Assembly: GCA_934254815.1 (NCBI GenBank)
Contig: CAKQME010000015.1
Location: 1-49,781 of the forward strand
DNA length: 49,781 bases
Reading direction: 5' to 3'
DNA from: an uncultured Clostridia bacterium
GTDB taxonomy: Bacteria; Bacillota; Clostridia; Christensenellales; Borkfalkiaceae
In this document: positions 9,017 to 17,859 of the stretch, piece by piece
Layout: every line of letters starts with the position of its first letter
Numbering within the stretch: position 1 is the first letter of the stretch
Notes under the pieces: generated by a model
Seen by the model: the letters and a program-made list of their open reading frames with translations, nothing else
Told to the model about the DNA's origin: nothing
Database searches by the model: none
Translations under genes and position numbers: made by a program

Positions 9017-10408
9017 TTATTCTATTCCGAAATATGAAATCGCATTGCGATAACAGATATCTTTTATTACTTCGCCTGCAAGTTTTTCATCTGTGGTCAT
9101 TTCTCCGTTTTCCATAAGTCTGCCTAAATAGTTGCAGAGTATTCTACGGAAATAATGGTGACGGGGATACGACAGGAAAGAACGGCTGTCGGTAAGCATT
9201 CCGATAAATGCGCCGATATGCCCGGTTGCCGTTAAATCGTCAAGGTGTTTGTACATTCCTACCTTGTTGTCTAAAAACCACCAAGCCGGTCCGTATTGTA
9301 ATTTTCCACGCGCTTCGCTCGATTGAAAACTTCCGATTAAAGTCATTATTTCGGCGTTCATTTTCGGGTTGAGATTAAAAACTATTGTTTTCGGTAAAGA
9401 ATTTTCACTGTTTAATCTGTCAAATAAACGCGACATATTTTTAATGCTGTTATCTTCCGAGATGCTGTCGAAACCGGTATCCAATCCGAGCTTTGCAAGC
9501 ATAATCGAATTGTTATTTCTCATTGCGCCGACGTGAAGCTCGGTGCGTATATTGCGGCTTGCGTATAATTTCATAAGATAATAGGTAAGATACCCTTTGA
9601 AAGCTTCCGCTTGTACATCGGTTAAAGTTTCGCCTTTTCTGCGCTCCGTAAAAGCCTCTTCCGCGACAAATCTTTCGGCTATCGGGTATACTCTTTCAAG
9701 CGCGATATCGCTGGCTTTTGCCCCGACTTCTATAAACGCGTCCAATCTTGCGGCGATTGCAGATTCAAGGTCGCCTAAATTGTTGATTTTATGGGTGCAA
9801 TTTTCTAATAGTCCGACAAAATCATTATATTTTTCCGCTTCGATATTCATTATTTTGTCGGCGCGAAACGCAGGGTAAACTTTGAACGCGTATTTTTTTT
9901 CGTTTATTTTGCCGAAAGTAGACAAATCGTCGAAAACTTCATTCGTAGTAAAAATAAATTTTACGTTCGATTGTTCAATGAGTTTTTGCGGCGTGACGTT
10001 GTTGAGTTTTATGTAGTCATTGCACCAATTCCATATTGTTTCGGCGTTATCTTCGTTTATTTCGAGTTCGCAGTTGAAAAACTCTTTAAGTTCGACTTGT
10101 GACCAGTGATATAACGGATTTCCGAAAGCCGTCGCGAGAGTTTTGCAATATGCAAAGAATTTTTCTTTGTTCGTCGCATTACCCGTAATATATTTTTCGT
10201 CAACGCCGTAATTGCGCATCAATCGCCATTTGTAGTGATCTCCGCCGAGCCAGACTTCGCAAACGTCGTTAAAAGGCTTGTTTTCGAGTATCTGTTTTTC
10301 GGAAAGGTGACAGTGATAGTCGAATATAGGCATATCTTTCGCGTAATTGAAATACAGTTTTTCCGCAGTCTTGTTTTCAAGTAAAAAATTGTCTTTAATA
10401 TAACTCAT
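9017..10408 (-). CDS. uxaC: Glucuronate (uronate) isomerase
   Basis: Interconverts D-glucuronate with D-fructuronate and D-galacturonate with D-tagaturonate, the entry step of hexuronate catabolism. The amidohydrolase-fold N terminus has the metal-binding IFDYHCHLS, then VWLGGDHYKWRLMRNYGV, TELHVGAMRNNN, and the C-terminal GMLTDSRSFLSYPRHHYFRRILC, all typical of the family. Length from the chosen start is 463 residues, as expected. I chose the ATG at 10408-10406 because AAGGAG is seven bases upstream, and because the longer frame runs back through the uxaA coding end. The start overlaps the uxaA stop as ATGA, indicating translational coupling in a uxaB-uxaA-uxaC operon. Confidence 0.96.
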   Translation of the reverse strand: MSYIKDNFLLENKTAEKLYFNYAKDMPIFDYHCHLSEKQILENKPFNDVCEVWLGGDHYKWRLMRNYGVDEKYITGNATNKEKFFAYCKTLATAFGNPLYHWSQVELKEFFNCELEINEDNAETIWNWCNDYIKLNNVTPQKLIEQSNVKFIFTTNEVFDDLSTFGKINEKKYAFKVYPAFRADKIMNIEAEKYNDFVGLLENCTHKINNLGDLESAIAARLDAFIEVGAKASDIALERVYPIAERFVAEEAFTERRKGETLTDVQAEAFKGYLTYYLMKLYASRNIRTELHVGAMRNNNSIMLAKLGLDTGFDSISEDNSIKNMSRLFDRLNSENSLPKTIVFNLNPKMNAEIMTLIGSFQSSEARGKLQYGPAWWFLDNKVGMYKHLDDLTATGHIGAFIGMLTDSRSFLSYPRHHYFRRILCNYLGRLMENGEMTTDEKLAGEVIKDICYRNAISYFGIE

Positions 10409-11811
10409 AAAGTAACTCCTTTTTTGTAAAACGCTATTTCGCGAATATCTTCGCTTTTTGCTTTTATTTCTCCGTTCACGCAATCGATAATTGCAGTATA
10501 TAAGCCGTTTTCGTCCATTGAGTAAGCGTTGAAGTCTATCCAGTTTTGTTTATGCTCGGCTAAACGGTTATTAGTCGCAATTTTAAATGTCGGTACGAAA
10601 GTCGAAAACGGAGTACCTCTGCCTGTGGTAAAAAGCACTATCTGCGCGCCGCTCGCTGCAAGGGCCGTTGCTGCTATAAGGTCGTTGCCTGGGGCGTCGA
10701 GCGCGGAAACGCCGATTTTTTTGACTTGCTCGCCATAAGATAGAACGTCGACAATTTTAGTCGAACCCGCTTTTTCAACACAACCGAGCGACTTTTCTTC
10801 GAGTGTAGTTATGCCGCCTTTTTTGTTTCCCGGGCTGGGGTTTTCATAAACGGGGAACCCATTGTCGGTGTAGAACTTTTTGAAATTTATTATCATATCG
10901 CGATACTTTTCATAAATTTCGACGCTTGCGCATTTGTTCATTAAAAGCTGTTCCGCGCCGAACATTTCTGGTACTTCGGTTAAAATCGCAGAACCGCCCT
11001 CGGCAACGATACGGTCTGAAATTTTACCTACCAACGGATTCGCGGTAAGCCCGGAATATCCGTCGCTTCCGCCGCATTTGAGCCCGATGCAAAGCTCGTC
11101 GACAGATATTTCCTCACGTTTGAATCCGCTTGCTTTGTCGCAAAAACTTTTTAATATTTCAAGTCCGTAAACAAGCTCGTCGTCTACGTCCTGACAGTTG
11201 AAAAATTCGATATTGTCGCGCCCGTACGGTTTTAAATATTCTTTTATTCCGTCAAGCCCGTTGTTCTCACAACCGAGCCCGACAAATAAAACGAACGAAG
11301 CGTTTGGATTCAATGCTACTGCGCATAAAAGCTTTTTAATGTTTTCGTTGTCTTCTCCGAGTTGCGAACACCCGAATTGATGGGTGAGCGCGAAAAGTCC
11401 GTCTATAGAACCTGTTACATATTTTTGGGCGAGCTTTTCAAGTCTTCTGCATACGTCGTTTACACAACCGACAGACGGTATAATATATATATCGTTTCTG
11501 ATACCCGCTCTGCCGTGTTTGCGTTTGTAACCTTTGAAAGTGGCACCGCCGATATGTTGAGTTTCGGGGAAGTTCGGCGCGTAAACGTATTCGAAATTCT
11601 CGTCTAAATGAGATTTTACGTTGTGTGTGTGTACCCATTCGCCCTGATTTATATCCGCGGTTGCTTTGCCTATAATTTCGCCGTACTTTATAATGTATTC
11701 GCCTTTTTTAATATCCTTTAAAGCAAATTTGTGTCCTGCGGGAATTTTATCCGTTCCCGTAAGGCTTATGCCGACGTTGTCTTTTTCGTTTATAGTAACG
11801 CAGTCTTTCAT
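10405..11811 (-). CDS. uxaA: Altronate dehydratase
   Basis: Dehydrates D-altronate to 2-keto-3-deoxy-D-gluconate. The sequence has the N-terminal SAF domain of UxaA (ISLTGTDKIPAGHKFALKDI, about 15-35, with HTHNVKSHL) followed by the large catalytic domain. The latter shows KHGRAGIRNDIYIIPSVGCVN, HQFGCSQLGED, GLGCENN, GLKCGGSDGYSGLTANPLVG and FTTGRGTPFST, all family landmarks. The start at 11811 is placed where ATG overlaps the uxaB TGA. No independent ribosome site is clear, so translation is probably coupled to uxaB. The full-length single chain carries both the small and large parts. Confidence 0.95.
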   Translation of the reverse strand: MKDCVTINEKDNVGISLTGTDKIPAGHKFALKDIKKGEYIIKYGEIIGKATADINQGEWVHTHNVKSHLDENFEYVYAPNFPETQHIGGATFKGYKRKHGRAGIRNDIYIIPSVGCVNDVCRRLEKLAQKYVTGSIDGLFALTHQFGCSQLGEDNENIKKLLCAVALNPNASFVLFVGLGCENNGLDGIKEYLKPYGRDNIEFFNCQDVDDELVYGLEILKSFCDKASGFKREEISVDELCIGLKCGGSDGYSGLTANPLVGKISDRIVAEGGSAILTEVPEMFGAEQLLMNKCASVEIYEKYRDMIINFKKFYTDNGFPVYENPSPGNKKGGITTLEEKSLGCVEKAGSTKIVDVLSYGEQVKKIGVSALDAPGNDLIAATALAASGAQIVLFTTGRGTPFSTFVPTFKIATNNRLAEHKQNWIDFNAYSMDENGLYTAIIDCVNGEIKAKSEDIREIAFYKKGVTL

Positions 11812-13190
11812 AATATATCTAAACAACCTTGTCTTAATTGTTTAACGTATGTTTTTACGGTTTCTGCAAAACCGTCGTATTTTGTCAGGTCTTCTCCCCA
11901 TACGCTTTCGTCTGCCATAAATTTCAGTACGCAACCGCCGTTTGCGAAATATTCGAGATATTTTTCGTCGTCGTGCATTTCAATCGTGCGGAAAGGTAGT
12001 TTTGCGTAATATTTTTCGTCGTCGCCTTTTTCGGTAATTTTATACATTGCCATAAGACAGGCGAAGCCCTTTGTTAAATTTGCCGGTATTTTGCCGTTCT
12101 TTTCGTAATAATCTTTAAACGAAGGTAAGTCGCGCGCTTTCCACTTTGAAATCGAATTCAGAGCAATGCTCGTCAGTTGGTGGTTAAGGTAAGGGTTGAA
12201 AAATCTTTCTTTTACGCTCTCGGCAAAATTTGTAGTCGCTGCGATATCGTCAGAAACAAAAGGTATAATTTCGTTTGTAAGAGTGTCGCTTAAAAATTTG
12301 TTAAGATGAGCGTCGACCATACAGTCATAAATGGTGGTTTTACCGAGCCAAAGCCCTACGGGAACAATGTTTGTATGGCTGCCGTTGAGAACGCGAACTT
12401 TTCTCTTCTTATAATATTTGATATTGTCGGTTAAAACTACGTCGATATTGTGTCTGCCGTCTTTGATATATTCGGAAATTTTTCCCTTGTTCTCGACAGC
12501 CCAAAGTCCGAACGGCTCGCCTATAGAAACGAGTTCGTCTTTTTCGCCAACAAGATTGTATAAATGTGTTAGCGTAGCTTCATCTTTCGGGTAACCTGAA
12601 ACAATCCTGTCTACCAGCGTGTTGCAATAATAATTTTGCGTATCGTTCCATTTTTTAAACTCGGCTGGCAGCTGCCATAAGTCTATATATTTGTTTACGC
12701 AAGCGTATAACTCGTCCGCATTGTTGTCTATAAGCTCGACGGGCATAAGATAAATTCCGTTCAACCCGGAGTTGAAACGTTCAAGTAAAAATTTAGTCAG
12801 CTTTGCGGGATAGGTGATATGTTCGAAACCGTCGAATTTATCTTCCGCATTAAAGCAAATGCCTGCCTCGGTGGTGTTTGAAACAATTATTTTAAGGTCT
12901 TTATCTTTTGCAAGCGATATATATTTGTCGTAATTTTCAAAAGGCGATATAACGGAATTCAAAACGTCTATTTTGTATACGTCTTCCGCTTCGTTACCGT
13001 CTTTCATTCCGCGAAGAACAATGTGATATTTGTTGTTTTGTTTCTCGAATTTCTCTAAAGTTCCGAACGTTATGGGTTTGACTATGTCTACCGAATATTC
13101 GCCGCTTCCGTCTTTATTCAGCGCGTCGAAATATGAGTCTACAAACGTTCTTAAAAAATTACCCTCTCCGAATTGTACTACTTTTATCAT
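11808..13190 (-). CDS. uxaB: Tagaturonate reductase (altronate oxidoreductase)
   Basis: NADH-dependent reduction of D-tagaturonate to D-altronate. It belongs to the mannitol dehydrogenase family: the N-terminal VVQFGEGNFLRTFVDSYFDAL has the nucleotide-binding turn, and the catalytic region contains VRVLNGSHTNIVPVGLWLG (Lys/Asn/His-type signature) and NPYLNHQLTSIALNSISKW. About 460 residues from the chosen ATG at 13190. GGAGG sits eight bases upstream of that ATG, while the open frame extends another 40 codons upstream through a strong hairpin that is clearly leader, not protein. First gene of the operon. No fructuronate reductase (uxuB) or mannonate dehydratase is adjacent, so the local route is specific to galacturonate. 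Confidence 0.94.
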   Translation of the reverse strand: MIKVVQFGEGNFLRTFVDSYFDALNKDGSGEYSVDIVKPITFGTLEKFEKQNNKYHIVLRGMKDGNEAEDVYKIDVLNSVISPFENYDKYISLAKDKDLKIIVSNTTEAGICFNAEDKFDGFEHITYPAKLTKFLLERFNSGLNGIYLMPVELIDNNADELYACVNKYIDLWQLPAEFKKWNDTQNYYCNTLVDRIVSGYPKDEATLTHLYNLVGEKDELVSIGEPFGLWAVENKGKISEYIKDGRHNIDVVLTDNIKYYKKRKVRVLNGSHTNIVPVGLWLGKTTIYDCMVDAHLNKFLSDTLTNEIIPFVSDDIAATTNFAESVKERFFNPYLNHQLTSIALNSISKWKARDLPSFKDYYEKNGKIPANLTKGFACLMAMYKITEKGDDEKYYAKLPFRTIEMHDDEKYLEYFANGGCVLKFMADESVWGEDLTKYDGFAETVKTYVKQLRQGCLDIL

Positions 13191-13198
13191 ATAAATAA

Positions 13199-13294
13199 CC
13201 TCCGTAATGTTTTTCGTAAATCCGCGCTTTACTATGAACTTATCAGGAGGCATCCCGTAGCGCGGATTTACGAAAATCGGGCATAAGACCCGAT
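13199..13294 (-). promoter_or_regulatory. Structured 5' leader of uxaBAC
   Basis: A perfect 17-bp inverted repeat (13211-13227 with 13260-13276) encloses a 32-base loop and ends about ten bases before the uxaB ribosome site. Upstream in the transcript is a second small hairpin (13277-13282 with 13289-13294). The large loop contains CCUCC in the RNA (plus-strand 13246-13250), which could pair with the GGAGG ribosome site (plus-strand 13199-13203) as a pseudoknot. It matches no riboswitch class I know. Confidence 0.55.
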
Positions 13295-13327
13295 CGAGCG
13301 GCGGCGGCAACCGTCAACTCTGTCTTA

Positions 13328-13356
13328 ATTATACCATAAAAATATTTGCAATGAAA
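13328..13356 (-). promoter_or_regulatory. Promoter of uxaBAC
   Basis: On the minus strand there is TATAAT (13333-13328) with a TG extension one base upstream, a 17-base spacer and a weak -35 TTTCAT (13356-13351). The predicted start near 13321 leaves a leader of about 130 bases. The weak -35 fits a need for an activator. Confidence 0.55.
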
Positions 13357-13374
13357 TATAAAATATGATATAAT
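13346..13374 (+). promoter_or_regulatory. Promoter of the uxa-linked AraC regulator
   Basis: TTGCAA at 13346-13351, a 17-base spacer, and TATAAT at 13369-13374. It overlaps the divergent uxaBAC promoter, so the two may compete or be jointly controlled. Confidence 0.6.
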
Positions 13375-13408
13375 ATTAAAAAATAGCATATATCTTAAAG
13401 CGGGAATT

Positions 13409-14203
13409 ATGAATTTTATAGAAATAGAGAGATTTACGAAAGACACCGAGTGGTCTATGACTGATCTTCACAGCCATTCGCATTATGAACTATATTTTTT
13501 GCTTTCGGGCGAACGCGAATATTTTATAGGTAATCGTATGTATAAAATAGCGGCACCGTGCGTAGTGGCGATACCTCCGTATACGATGCATAAATCCGAG
13601 GGCGGTAAATTTATGCGTATGAACGTAAACGTAGCTTCGGACTTTTTAAGCGACGGCGAACGTAATGTTATAAACGGCTTGGCGGATAAATTTATAGACC
13701 TTAATAATGAGAAAGGAAAGCGTGTGGTAGAGTTGCTGTATGACGCCGAAAGTTTGTATACGCGCGGAAGTTCTGCCGATGCGCTCGGTTGTTTTTTGGG
13801 TTGTATAATTTATTATCTTGACGAAATAAAAAACAGCGACGAAATCGACCCTGCCATATCGGGAGTGCAGAAAGCTTCGCCGCTTGCATTGAAACTTATC
13901 GATCATATCAATACTCATTTTACAGAACCGGTTACGTTAGATGACTTATCGCGGGAATTTTACCTTTCGAAAGTGTCTCTTTGCTCGAAATTTAAAAAGG
14001 CGATGAACACAACCATAACGGAGTATATATTGCAACTCAGACTGAACCGTGCAAAAGAATATCTTATGTCTACAAAGAAGCGTATGGAAGAAATAGCTCA
14101 ACTCAGCGGATTTTCTTCTGCGGCTTATATGGGGTTGATATTCAAAAGTAAAACGGGTTTATCACCGATGCAATACAGAAAACTTCAGAACAGCAAATTT
14201 TAA
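13409..14203 (+). CDS. AraC-family transcriptional regulator, probable regulator of uxaBAC
   Basis: A 264-residue regulator. The N-terminal cupin-like sensing domain has HSHSHYELYFLLSGE (about 21-36) and IPPYTMHKSEGG. The C-terminal double helix-turn-helix covers about residues 165-260, with FYLSKVSLCSKFKKAMNTT and the second-helix signature MEEIAQLSGFSSAAYMGLIF, then TGLSPMQYRK. It is divergent from the uronate operon over about 220 bases, so the simplest reading is a uronate-responsive activator or repressor of uxaBAC and perhaps of itself. The ligand cannot be told from sequence. The start is supported by GCGGGA six bases upstream. Confidence 0.88.
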   Translation: MNFIEIERFTKDTEWSMTDLHSHSHYELYFLLSGEREYFIGNRMYKIAAPCVVAIPPYTMHKSEGGKFMRMNVNVASDFLSDGERNVINGLADKFIDLNNEKGKRVVELLYDAESLYTRGSSADALGCFLGCIIYYLDEIKNSDEIDPAISGVQKASPLALKLIDHINTHFTEPVTLDDLSREFYLSKVSLCSKFKKAMNTTITEYILQLRLNRAKEYLMSTKKRMEEIAQLSGFSSAAYMGLIFKSKTGLSPMQYRKLQNSKF

Positions 14204-14401
14204 TTTATGTAATTTACGCGCAAGTGTTTCTGAATTGGCAGAATGTTTCTCTTAAACTCGTTATTTTGGAAAAATAAAAGAACAACCATTGTTCAGTGAG
14301 CTGTCGGAGAGCGAACAGACAGAAATATTTGCTTAAAATCATTGTAAAATTTTTCCGAGTGTGGTAAAATATAATTGAATTATTATAAGGAGTATAATTC
14401 T
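14204..14401 (+). other. Intergenic stretch between the AraC gene and the membrane-protein gene
   Basis: About 200 bases with no supported gene. A promoter candidate lies at its right end. I see no T-tailed hairpin terminator for the AraC gene. Confidence 0.5.
14343..14370 (+). promoter_or_regulatory. Probable promoter of the membrane protein-pncB operon
   Basis: TTGTAA at 14343-14348, a 16-base spacer, and TAAAAT at 14365-14370 with a TG extension one base before it. The ribosome site AAGGAG follows at about 14387. Confidence 0.5.
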
Positions 14402-14890
14402 ATGGCAAAATTTCAAAAATTAAATAAGTATCTTAAAGTCGCTTTAATAGCGGCGGTAGCCGTAGTCGTTTTCGCGATAGTCGGCGTTATTCTCGCCGTA
14501 ACAAAAGTATTCGATATCGATCCGTTCAGACTGTGTCTGCTTATACTTACACTAGGTCTGGCGCTGGTGTTTATCGTTTACGGGTTGATAGTCAAGGGCG
14601 GATATGAAACTGCGGTAGGTATTGTGCTGGCTATGATCGGCATTACGATATTGCTTATACCCGCAATCAAATGGTGGGTTATTCTTATCGACTTATTGCT
14701 TGCTGCGCTTGCAATACTTGTTCTTATGCTTCTTAAATCCGATAAATTGCTTGTAAAACGCGCCGAAGACGAAGAAAATTATAAATCTTACGAGCAGGTT
14801 CGCGAAGAAAAACTCAAAAAACAAGCCGAAGAAGAAGCAAAACCTCTTCCCGAACTTAAAAATTATAACAAAGAAGATAAATCAATATAA
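14402..14890 (+). CDS. Small integral membrane protein of unknown function
   Basis: I do not recognise a family. From the ATG at 14402 the protein is 162 residues. Four hydrophobic segments are visible: VALIAAVAVVVFAIVGVILA, LCLLILTLGLALVFIVYGLI, AVGIVLAMIGITILLIPAI, and WVILIDLLLAALAILVLMLL. A charged cytoplasmic tail rich in Glu and Lys follows (KRAEDEENYKSYEQVREEKL and on), probably helical. I chose the ATG at 14402 because AAGGAG lies nine bases upstream. A TTG at 14375 is in frame but lies before that site. It is the first gene of the run leading into pncB, 17 bases ahead, but nothing connects it functionally to NAD synthesis. Confidence 0.75.
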   Translation: MAKFQKLNKYLKVALIAAVAVVVFAIVGVILAVTKVFDIDPFRLCLLILTLGLALVFIVYGLIVKGGYETAVGIVLAMIGITILLIPAIKWWVILIDLLLAALAILVLMLLKSDKLLVKRAEDEENYKSYEQVREEKLKKQAEEEAKPLPELKNYNKEDKSI

Positions 14891-14907
14891 AATAAAGGGC
14901 TTAATTT

Positions 14908-16353
14908 ATGCAAAAAAGAAATCTTACCCTTCTCACCGATCTTTATGAGCTTACTATGATGAACGGGTATTACCTTAAAGGTAAAAAAGACGAAATAGCC
15001 GTTTTTGATGTGTTTTTCAGACAAAACGAACTTATAACTTATTCGCTTTCCGCAGGTCTCGAACAGGCGATAGACTATGTTCTGAACCTGAATTTCGGTC
15101 AGGACGAAATAGAATATCTTCGTTCGCTTAATCTTTTCGACGCGGGTTTTCTGAAATATCTCGAAACATTTAAATTTACGGGCGATATATATGCCGTTCC
15201 TGAAGGGACAGTGGTTTTTCCCGGCGAACCGATATTTACCGTTCGCGCGCCCGTGATACAGGCTCAGCTTATCGAAGCCGCAGTTCTTAACATAATCAAT
15301 CATCAGACGCTTATCGCTACGAAAGCGGCAAAGATTTGCGCAGCGGCTCAGGGCGATAACGTAATGGAATTCGGTTTGCGCAGAGCGCAGGGACCCGACG
15401 CGGGTATATACGGCGCGAGAGCTGCTATAATAGGCGGTTGTTCGTCTACGTCAAACGTGCTTGCCGGGCAGGAGTTCGGAGTTAAGGTTGCGGGTACTCA
15501 CGCCCACAGCTGGGTAATGGATTTCCCGTCTGAATATGACGCGTTTAAAGCTTATGCCGAAACTTATCCAGACGCCTGTCTTCTTCTTGTGGATACTTAC
15601 GATACGCTTAAAAGCGGTATCCCTAATGCTATTAAGGTATTCGATGAATTGAAAGCCAAGGGCAAGAAACCGCTTGGTATAAGAATAGATTCGGGCGATC
15701 TTGCTTATACGACGAAACGCGCTCGTAAAATGCTCGACGATGCAGGCTATCCCGATACGATAATATGCGCTTCGGGAGATCTTGACGAAAGACTTGTTCA
15801 GAGTCTGAAACAGCAGGGCGCGAAGATTAACAGTTGGGGCATAGGCACTAAACTTATAACGAGTGCGGATATGCCGAGCCTTGGAGGAGTATATAAACTT
15901 GCAGGGGTCGAAAAAGACGGAAAGATTATTCCTAAGATAAAAGTGTCGGATAACAGCGCGAAGATAACCAATCCCGGTTTTAAAACGGTTTATCGTATCT
16001 ATGATAATAAAACCGGTAAAGCCGAAGCCGATCTTATCGCACTCCGCGGCGAGCAACTTGATTTTACAAAGCCGATAACGCTTTATCATCCCACAGAAAG
16101 ATGGAAGAGTATAATGTTTGAAGATTACACGGCTCGCGAACTGCCCGTTCTTATCGTTAAAGACGGCAAGCTTGTTTACGATATGCCGAAGCTTGGCGAA
16201 ATTGCAGCATATGCTAAACGTGAGACCGATACTTTTTGGGACGAGTATAAACGTCTCGATCAACCTCATATTTTCAAAGTTGATTTGTCAGACAGGCTTT
16301 ATGCTTTAAAGACGGATATGCTTGCGAGAATAAGAAACGGCGAAACGCTTTGA
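14908..16353 (+). CDS. pncB: Nicotinate phosphoribosyltransferase
   Basis: Makes nicotinate mononucleotide from nicotinate and PRPP in the NAD salvage route. The N-terminal LLTDLYELTMMNGYY is diagnostic. FDVFFRQNEL, INHQTLIATKAAKI, EFGLRRAQGPDAGIYGARAAIIGG (active-site loop), GTHAHSWVM with the conserved His, LLVDTYDTLKSG and GIRIDSGDLAY follow in order. The 481 residues agree with the Gram-positive form of the enzyme. The stop TGA abuts the lspA ribosome site, so the downstream genes are likely cotranscribed. Confidence 0.95.
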   Translation: MQKRNLTLLTDLYELTMMNGYYLKGKKDEIAVFDVFFRQNELITYSLSAGLEQAIDYVLNLNFGQDEIEYLRSLNLFDAGFLKYLETFKFTGDIYAVPEGTVVFPGEPIFTVRAPVIQAQLIEAAVLNIINHQTLIATKAAKICAAAQGDNVMEFGLRRAQGPDAGIYGARAAIIGGCSSTSNVLAGQEFGVKVAGTHAHSWVMDFPSEYDAFKAYAETYPDACLLLVDTYDTLKSGIPNAIKVFDELKAKGKKPLGIRIDSGDLAYTTKRARKMLDDAGYPDTIICASGDLDERLVQSLKQQGAKINSWGIGTKLITSADMPSLGGVYKLAGVEKDGKIIPKIKVSDNSAKITNPGFKTVYRIYDNKTGKAEADLIALRGEQLDFTKPITLYHPTERWKSIMFEDYTARELPVLIVKDGKLVYDMPKLGEIAAYAKRETDTFWDEYKRLDQPHIFKVDLSDRLYALKTDMLARIRNGETL

Positions 16354-16364
16354 CGGAGAAAGAT

Positions 16365-16967
16365 ATGCTTTGGTTCTCATTGATAGCGGTCGCAGTTGTT
16401 CTGGTCGATCAGCTTTCCAAAATATGGGTGGCGGCAGCGTCGGGTGTGGCGGGTACGCTTACCGACGGAGGTAAACACATTTGTTGGATAATTAAAAATT
16501 TTTTAGAGATAAGTTATTATGAAAACCGCGACGGAATGATGGGGATTTTTGCTTTTTTGCGCGGTTCTAACGTTATATTTATCGTCGCTACTTTTCTTGT
16601 TCTTGCCGGTATTATCGCTTATATGATAATATCGAAGAATAAAAGTAAGTGGCTGAACGTTTCGCTTATGCTTGTAATAGGCGGGGCTGTAGGCAATCTT
16701 ATTGACAGAATAGTTACGGTTTACGTCCGCGATTTTATTCACGTTATTATAAAAATAGGCGGAAAAGAAGTATTCCCGTTTATATTCAATGTCGCTGATA
16801 TGGCTTTAGTTGTCGGCGCGATAATGCTTATTATATATATTCTGTTTCTCGGCAAAGACGCTGTCTTCCCGATAAAGAAAAAAACGGAAAAGACAGAGAA
16901 TGTTTCCGAGATGACGGAAGATATAACAACCATAACGGAGAATACCGAAAATGACGGAAAACAGTAA
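16365..16967 (+). CDS. lspA: Lipoprotein signal peptidase (signal peptidase II)
   Basis: Membrane aspartyl protease that cleaves prolipoprotein signal peptides after lipidation. The ABC binding lipoprotein in this window would be a substrate. Four membrane segments are seen. The family motifs are DQLSK near the N terminus, then GGAVGNLIDRI and FNVADMALVVG, which carry the two catalytic Asp residues. The usual N-x-G-x-A-F segment is NRDGMMGIF here, a somewhat unusual variant. A tail of about 30 charged, Thr/Glu-rich residues follows the last helix. I chose the ATG at 16365 because GGAG is six bases upstream. A TTG at 16350 is in frame but overlaps the pncB stop. The end overlaps the next gene by 17 bases. 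Confidence 0.92.
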   Translation: MLWFSLIAVAVVLVDQLSKIWVAAASGVAGTLTDGGKHICWIIKNFLEISYYENRDGMMGIFAFLRGSNVIFIVATFLVLAGIIAYMIISKNKSKWLNVSLMLVIGGAVGNLIDRIVTVYVRDFIHVIIKIGGKEVFPFIFNVADMALVVGAIMLIIYILFLGKDAVFPIKKKTEKTENVSEMTEDITTITENTENDGKQ

Positions 16968-17859
16968 ATTTATTGCGGATAAAACCGAAAGGTTAGACGT
17001 GTTTCTGACCGAAAAAACAGGTAAAACGCGTTCCGCGATAAAAAAACTGATAGACGACGGTTGCGTCGCCGTAAACGGAGAAATTCCGAAAGCGGGCAAG
17101 ACACTTAAAGTGGGCGAAACAGTGGAGTGTATTGTACCTGAACCGAAGAAACTTGACCTTGAACCCGAAAATTTGCCGCTTGATATTGTTTTTCAGGATA
17201 AAGACGTAGCGGTTATAAATAAAGCTCAGGGAGTAACGGTGCATGCCGGTAACGGAACGCACGGTTCAACGCTTGTCAACGCGCTTTTGTATCATCTCGA
17301 TAGCTTAAGCGGTATAAACGGCGTTATTCGTCCGGGAATAGTCCATAGAATAGATAAAGATACTTCCGGTCTTTTGGTTGTTGCGAAAAACGACGAGGCT
17401 CATTTGTCGCTTTCTGCGCAGATAAAGGATAAAACTTGCGCGAGAATTTATTACGCGCTCGTCGAAGGGATAGTAAAAGACGATAAAGGCAGAATTGAGA
17501 CGTGTATCGGCAGAAGTGATAAAAACCGTACTATGATGGCTGTTACCGAAAAGGGGCGCGTAGCTATAACCGATTATGAAGTCGTAAAACGTTATTCTGC
17601 TTATACACTGATGAAATTTTCGCTTAAAACAGGCAGAACGCATCAGATAAGAGTGCATTGTAAATACATAGGGCATCCTATAGTCGGAGATCCTGTGTAC
17701 GGTTATAAAAATCAGAAGTTCAAATTAAACGGACAACTTCTGCATGCGGCGGAACTTAGTTTCGATCACCCGAGAACGGGCGAGAGAATGACTTTTTATG
17801 CGCCGCTTCCCGATTATTTTGAAAACGTACTAAAAATACTCGATAAAGGCAGACTATGA
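16951..17859 (+). CDS. RluA/RluD-family 23S rRNA pseudouridine synthase
   Basis: Isomerises uridines in RNA to pseudouridine. The first 75 residues form an S4 RNA-binding domain (RLDVFLTEKTGKTRSAIKKL, VAVNGEIPKAGKTLKVGE). The catalytic domain follows, with GVTVHAGNGTHGSTLVNALL and the signature GIVHRIDKDTSGLLVVAK, whose Asp is the catalytic residue, then LKTGRTHQIRVHCKYIGHPIVGD. The 302 residues are typical. The neighbourhood lspA-rluD is common in Firmicutes. Which uridines it modifies cannot be read from the sequence. RluD is the best guess. The next gene starts at its stop (ATGA). Confidence 0.92.
   Translation: MTENSKFIADKTERLDVFLTEKTGKTRSAIKKLIDDGCVAVNGEIPKAGKTLKVGETVECIVPEPKKLDLEPENLPLDIVFQDKDVAVINKAQGVTVHAGNGTHGSTLVNALLYHLDSLSGINGVIRPGIVHRIDKDTSGLLVVAKNDEAHLSLSAQIKDKTCARIYYALVEGIVKDDKGRIETCIGRSDKNRTMMAVTEKGRVAITDYEVVKRYSAYTLMKFSLKTGRTHQIRVHCKYIGHPIVGDPVYGYKNQKFKLNGQLLHAAELSFDHPRTGERMTFYAPLPDYFENVLKILDKGRL

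Noticed and set aside
13211..13276. Ends of an insertion sequence or MITE
   Set aside because: The inverted repeat is perfect, but there is no transposase, no target duplication and no second copy in the window. A leader structure is simpler, although a genome search could change this.
13191..13310. N-terminal extension of uxaB by 40 codons
   Set aside because: The frame is open but runs through the leader hairpin. The GGAGG site clearly serves the ATG at 13190.
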